From NCBI GenBank assembly GCA_910586025.1, contig CAJUIO010000132.1, forward strand, positions 1-8,747: 8,747 nucleotides of DNA, written 5' to 3'. The translations under genes and the position numbers were made by a program. The stretch is from an uncultured Lachnospiraceae bacterium (lineage in GTDB: Bacteria > Bacillota > Clostridia > Lachnospirales > Lachnospiraceae). Positions 5,933 to 8,747 of this stretch are shown here, in pieces (the first letter of the stretch is position 1; every line of letters starts with the position of its first letter). Below the pieces are notes generated by a model, which saw only the letters and a program-made list of their open reading frames with translations, searched no databases and had not been told where the DNA came from.

Positions 5933-7114
5933 ATGAAAAATTATTGTGTAAGAGATACCCTGTTCGAGGAAAACGGCGGCGTGCGGCATGCCTGCGACGA
6001 GAGCAGGATTCTGCTGAAAAAGAGGTATTCCAGTGTGGTTTACTGCCCGAAGGCCGACGAGAGAGCGCCGGGAGCCATGTATCCCCGTGTAATCTGTCTG
6101 GAACATAATGGTGAAAAGAACGGCACATTGCTTTCCACATTTGAGTGCTATACATATGATACGCCTGTATTTCCCATCTACGAGAGCACGGATGGGGCCA
6201 GAAGCTGGCATCTTAAGAGCAGGATAGAGGATAAGGAGAAAGGACTGGGCTGTCGTTTTCAGCCTCATCTGTATGAGCTGCCCGTGGATTTGGGGGAAAT
6301 GAAGGAAGGGACGATTCTGTGTGCGGGTAACATCATACCGGATGATTTCTCCTCCAGCTGCCTTCATATTTATAAGAGCACGGATGGGGGAGAGAGCTGG
6401 GAGTTTATGAGCGAGATCGTATCGGGAGGAAAGGCCCTGGTGGATCCTGAGGAGGAGGATGGGAACCGCCCGGTCTGGGAGCCGTTTCTCACCATAACGC
6501 CTGATAACAGGCTGATCTGTTTTTACTCGGACGAGAGATATGCCGCACAGAAGGGATATAACCAGATGCTGGCCCACAAGGTTTCCTGGGATGGGGGCTA
6601 TACCTGGAGTCAGGAGAAGATAGATATCGCCTTTCCGGGAGGGGTGCTCCGCCCCGGCATGCCAATCGTTGCGGCTCTGCCGGATGGAAAATTCGTGATG
6701 GTTTATGAAATGGTGAATCAGGATAGAATTCCGGTTTACTTCCGGATCTCGGATTCCATTGAGGACTGGGGAGATGCGGATTTTATGGGAAATCCCGTGG
6801 TGTGTGAGGATGGAAGCTATCTTACAGGCACTCCCTATGTGACCTGGATTCCCCAGGGCGGGCCGGAGGGCACGATTCTCGTTTCCGGAAGAGGCTTTTC
6901 CCATATTCTGGCCAACAGTAACGGGGGAAGAGGCTTCTGGGAAAAAATGGAATGTCTGGTGCCTGTTGACAACAGATGCACCTTTACGGGATACAGCCAG
7001 TGCATGCTGCCACTTGACGGGGGAAAGCAGATTCTGAATCTTTGCCCCAGGCAGATTTCCGACAGGCTGGCTCTGATCGAGGCGGCAGTGGCTGATGTTT
7101 ATGTGAAGGCATGA
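5933..7114 (+). CDS. Asp-box beta-propeller glycosidase, GH93-like (putative exo-arabinanase); sialidase-fold
   Basis: The 393-residue protein carries three clear Asp boxes (SxDxGxxW): STDGARSW (85-92), STDGGESW (149-156) and SWDGGYTW (218-225). A degenerate fourth is near 329-336. Such motifs mark six-bladed sialidase-type propellers. YPR (50-52), WEPFL (182-186), YSDER (198-202), RPGMP (240-244) and VYEM (257-260) recall GH93 exo-1,5-alpha-L-arabinanases, and E183 and E259 are candidate catalytic acids. The Arg triad and FRIP pattern of true sialidases are not evident. There is no signal peptide, so it acts in the cytoplasm. GGAGG lies six bases before ATG. Its position between two GH51 genes favours an arabinan-oligosaccharide role. 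GH93 assignment is from remembered motifs and context; a generic 'sialidase/neuraminidase family' or BNR-repeat label is the fallback. Confidence 0.7.
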   Translation: MKNYCVRDTLFEENGGVRHACDESRILLKKRYSSVVYCPKADERAPGAMYPRVICLEHNGEKNGTLLSTFECYTYDTPVFPIYESTDGARSWHLKSRIEDKEKGLGCRFQPHLYELPVDLGEMKEGTILCAGNIIPDDFSSSCLHIYKSTDGGESWEFMSEIVSGGKALVDPEEEDGNRPVWEPFLTITPDNRLICFYSDERYAAQKGYNQMLAHKVSWDGGYTWSQEKIDIAFPGGVLRPGMPIVAALPDGKFVMVYEMVNQDRIPVYFRISDSIEDWGDADFMGNPVVCEDGSYLTGTPYVTWIPQGGPEGTILVSGRGFSHILANSNGGRGFWEKMECLVPVDNRCTFTGYSQCMLPLDGGKQILNLCPRQISDRLALIEAAVADVYVKA

Positions 7115-7120
7115 GAGGAT

Positions 7121-7125
7121 GGAGG
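7121..7125 (+). promoter_or_regulatory. Ribosome binding site deciding the start of the second GH51
   Basis: GGAGG lies nine bases before the ATG at 7135. The upstream in-frame ATG at 7111 overlaps the preceding stop codon (ATGA) and would add MRGWRKTG, which is unlike GH51 N-termini. The 7135 start is therefore preferred. Confidence 0.75.
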
Positions 7126-7134
7126 AAAACTGGC

Positions 7135-8658
7135 ATGAAGGAAGCAAAAGTCATCTTTGACAGAGATTTTGTCATCGGGGATGTGGACAGGAGATTGTTC
7201 GGATCCTTTGCGGAGCACCTGGGAAGGTGCGTGTACGGCGGAATCTATGAGCCGGAACATGAAACCGCGGATGAGAACGGATTCCGCGGTGACGTGAAGG
7301 AGCTGATCCGGGAGCTTGGAGTGACCACGATCCGCTATCCCGGCGGAAATTTTGTGTCGGGATATGACTGGAAGGACGGTGTGGGTCCCAAGGAGCAGAG
7401 GCCTGTCAGGAAGGAACTGGCATGGAACGTGACAGAGACCAACCAGGTGGGAACCAATGAGTTTGCGGCTCTCCTCAAGGAGCTGGACGTGGAGCTGATG
7501 ATGGCGGTGAATCTTGGCACCGGAACGTCCAGGGAGGCCGGAGAGCTGGTGGAATACTGCAATGTACCGGAAGGCACCTGGTGGAGCGACAAGCGCAGGG
7601 AGCACGGTGTCCCTGAACCCCATAATATCAGGCTCTGGTGCCTGGGTAACGAGATGGATGGAGAGTGGCAGATCTGCATGCACACGGCCGGGGAATATGC
7701 CCGGCTGTGCAAGGAGACCGCAAAGATTGTGAAGTGGCTGGATCCTGCGGCGCAGACAGTGGCCTGCGGGAGCTGCACCAACGAGATCGGCCATGCGCCC
7801 TTTGGAGACTGGGACAGGGAGGTGCTTGAGGAATGCTATGATTATATTGACTATCTTTCTCTGCACCGCTATTTTAACTATAATCCGAAAAAGCAGCTTG
7901 CCTACAAAATGTATGACACGGAGGCGGATATTCCCTTCTTTTTCCGGGATCTGCAAAATTACCTGGACACCGTGATCGGAGCCTGTGATTTTGTGAAGGG
8001 AAAAAGGCGTTCGGAAAAGACCGTGAATATATCCTTTGACGAGTGGGGCGTGATCACGGATACGGGAGCGATTCCCGGCGGTGTGAGTCAGGAGTATGGC
8101 TACGCCAGCTTTAAAGAGATGGATGCCATGATCTACGGCGGCATTCTGTGCACGTTTCTGAATTATGCGGACCGGGTGAAAATTGCCTGTCAGTCTCTTC
8201 TGGTGAACGAGGGGGGAATGATCACCACGGATCCGTCCGGAAGAGCGATCCGCCAGGTAACCTTTTATCCATTCCAGGATGCGGCGAAATTCGCCAGGGG
8301 AAAGGCGCTGCGCCCGAGCGCACGGCTGCCTCTCAAAGAGACGGAGCATCACGGAAAACAGGAGAGCATGACGGTGTCCTGCACCTATGACGAAGAGAGT
8401 GGGCAGATCGCCGTGTTTGCGGCAAACTGCGACATGGACGAGGATGCCGGACTTTCTCTCGAGCTCCGTTCCTTCGGGGAGGTGGAGGCGGTAGAGTGGA
8501 GAGAGCTTTACGATGAGGATCCCTATGCGAGAAACACCTTTGAGGATGAATTCAGGGTAGTACCAAAGCGAAGGGAGCCTGTGCGGATTGAGGATGGCCG
8601 CATCACGGTTGTATTGAAAAAGCATTCCTGGAATGTGCTGCGGTTTCGTGTAAAGTAA
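7135..8658 (+). CDS. GH51 alpha-L-arabinofuranosidase (intracellular)
   Basis: The predicted enzyme releases terminal alpha-L-arabinofuranose from oligosaccharides in the cytoplasm. It has 507 residues, close to the usual family length. It keeps most hallmarks: FAEHLGRCVYGGIYEP (25-40), IRYPGGNF (66-73), NLGTG (126-130), acid/base E173 in GNEMDG, LSLHRYF (241-247), nucleophile E303 in FDEWG, and CQSLLVN (352-358) with the substrate-contacting Gln. The aromatic pair after FDEWNV in many homologues is replaced (FDEWGVITDT), so the subsite wall may differ. A C-terminal beta domain ends in HSWNVLRFRVK. It is clearly paralogous to the GH51 at 4292-5896, with almost gap-free alignment over the first 200 or so residues, but is the more canonical copy. 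It is the last gene of the operon, 20 bases after the GH93-like gene. An abfA-type name fits, but I leave the symbol empty because specificity is not proven. Confidence 0.93.
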   Translation: MKEAKVIFDRDFVIGDVDRRLFGSFAEHLGRCVYGGIYEPEHETADENGFRGDVKELIRELGVTTIRYPGGNFVSGYDWKDGVGPKEQRPVRKELAWNVTETNQVGTNEFAALLKELDVELMMAVNLGTGTSREAGELVEYCNVPEGTWWSDKRREHGVPEPHNIRLWCLGNEMDGEWQICMHTAGEYARLCKETAKIVKWLDPAAQTVACGSCTNEIGHAPFGDWDREVLEECYDYIDYLSLHRYFNYNPKKQLAYKMYDTEADIPFFFRDLQNYLDTVIGACDFVKGKRRSEKTVNISFDEWGVITDTGAIPGGVSQEYGYASFKEMDAMIYGGILCTFLNYADRVKIACQSLLVNEGGMITTDPSGRAIRQVTFYPFQDAAKFARGKALRPSARLPLKETEHHGKQESMTVSCTYDEESGQIAVFAANCDMDEDAGLSLELRSFGEVEAVEWRELYDEDPYARNTFEDEFRVVPKRREPVRIEDGRITVVLKKHSWNVLRFRVK

Positions 8659-8681
8659 GCGTATACGGGAAATTCCTTACA

Positions 8682-8725
8682 GGGGATATCATAAGCTGTG
8701 CCTTATGATGTCCCCTTTGCTTTAT
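8682..8725 (+). terminator. Intrinsic terminator ending the operon
   Basis: GGGGATATCATAAG (8682-8695) pairs with CTTATGATGTCCCC (8702-8715) over 14 positions with a single T-G wobble and a 6-base loop. TTTGCTTTAT follows. It lies 23 bases after the last stop codon. The opposite strand lacks a T tract, so it works mainly for + strand transcription. The remaining bases to 8747 show no feature. Confidence 0.88.
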
Positions 8726-8747
8726 GTTCTGCGACATATCTGGCGGT

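Noticed and set aside
4937..7147. 736-codon minus-strand open frame opposite the GH51 and GH93-like genes
   Set aside because: It is an antisense shadow of GC-rich coding sequence; the + strand carries recognisable catalytic motifs and ribosome sites.
7099..8625. 508-codon minus-strand open frame opposite the second GH51
   Set aside because: Antisense shadow; the + strand frame has complete GH51 motifs.
8658..8670. GCGTATACG after the last gene, like half of operator 1
   Set aside because: Only a 9-base match with no second half; expected by chance and not placed near a promoter.
1..8747. CRISPR array, tRNA, rRNA, phage or toxin-antitoxin genes
   Set aside because: No regularly spaced repeats, no cloverleaf or rRNA signatures and no matching proteins were seen.

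Overview
The window looks like an accessory carbohydrate-utilisation locus from a gut-type Clostridia genome, most likely Lachnospiraceae. The assignment is an inference from four things: moderate GC content, strong AAGGAGG-type ribosome binding sites, a lipoprotein binding protein with the usual MKKKLAVLLTLAM...LTAC start, and an ABC operon with no ATPase gene of its own. All confident genes lie on the + strand and appear to form one transcription unit from a promoter at 467-495 to a terminator at 8682-8725.

Layout. Positions 1-466 hold no convincing complete gene. There may be the last codons of an upstream gene (3-50), then a 143-bp palindromic element with 17-bp terminal inverted repeats (132-274) and a terminator-like hairpin (311-338). 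Next comes a near-consensus sigma-A promoter (TTGACA, 17-nt spacer, TATACT). Its roughly 200-nt leader carries two matching near-palindromic operators of LacI-family style (509-528 and 601-620), a cre-like motif overlapping the first, and a weak attenuator-like hairpin between them. The first gene (703-2094) encodes the lipoprotein solute-binding protein. A strong intrinsic terminator follows at 2145-2180, then a 237-bp palindromic element with perfect 39-bp inverted repeats (2196-2432). After that come two CUT1-family permease genes (2470-3366; about 3421-4257) and three tightly packed glycosidase genes: a divergent GH51 (4292-5896), an Asp-box beta-propeller protein resembling GH93 (5933-7114), and a more canonical GH51 (7135-8658).

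How the genes work together (inference). The binding protein and two permeases would import an oligosaccharide, powered by a shared MsmX-type ATPase encoded elsewhere. None of the three enzymes has a signal peptide, so the sugar would be cut in the cytoplasm. Two GH51 enzymes (family typically alpha-L-arabinofuranosidases) around a GH93-like protein (family: exo-acting on alpha-1,5-L-arabinan) point to arabinan-derived or other arabinofuranose-containing oligosaccharides. No regulator, arabinose isomerase or kinase gene is in the window.

The most unusual items are the GH93-like enzyme between two unlike GH51 paralogues, loss of substrate-site residues in the first GH51, and the two structured repeat elements, one of which sits inside the operon behind a terminator.
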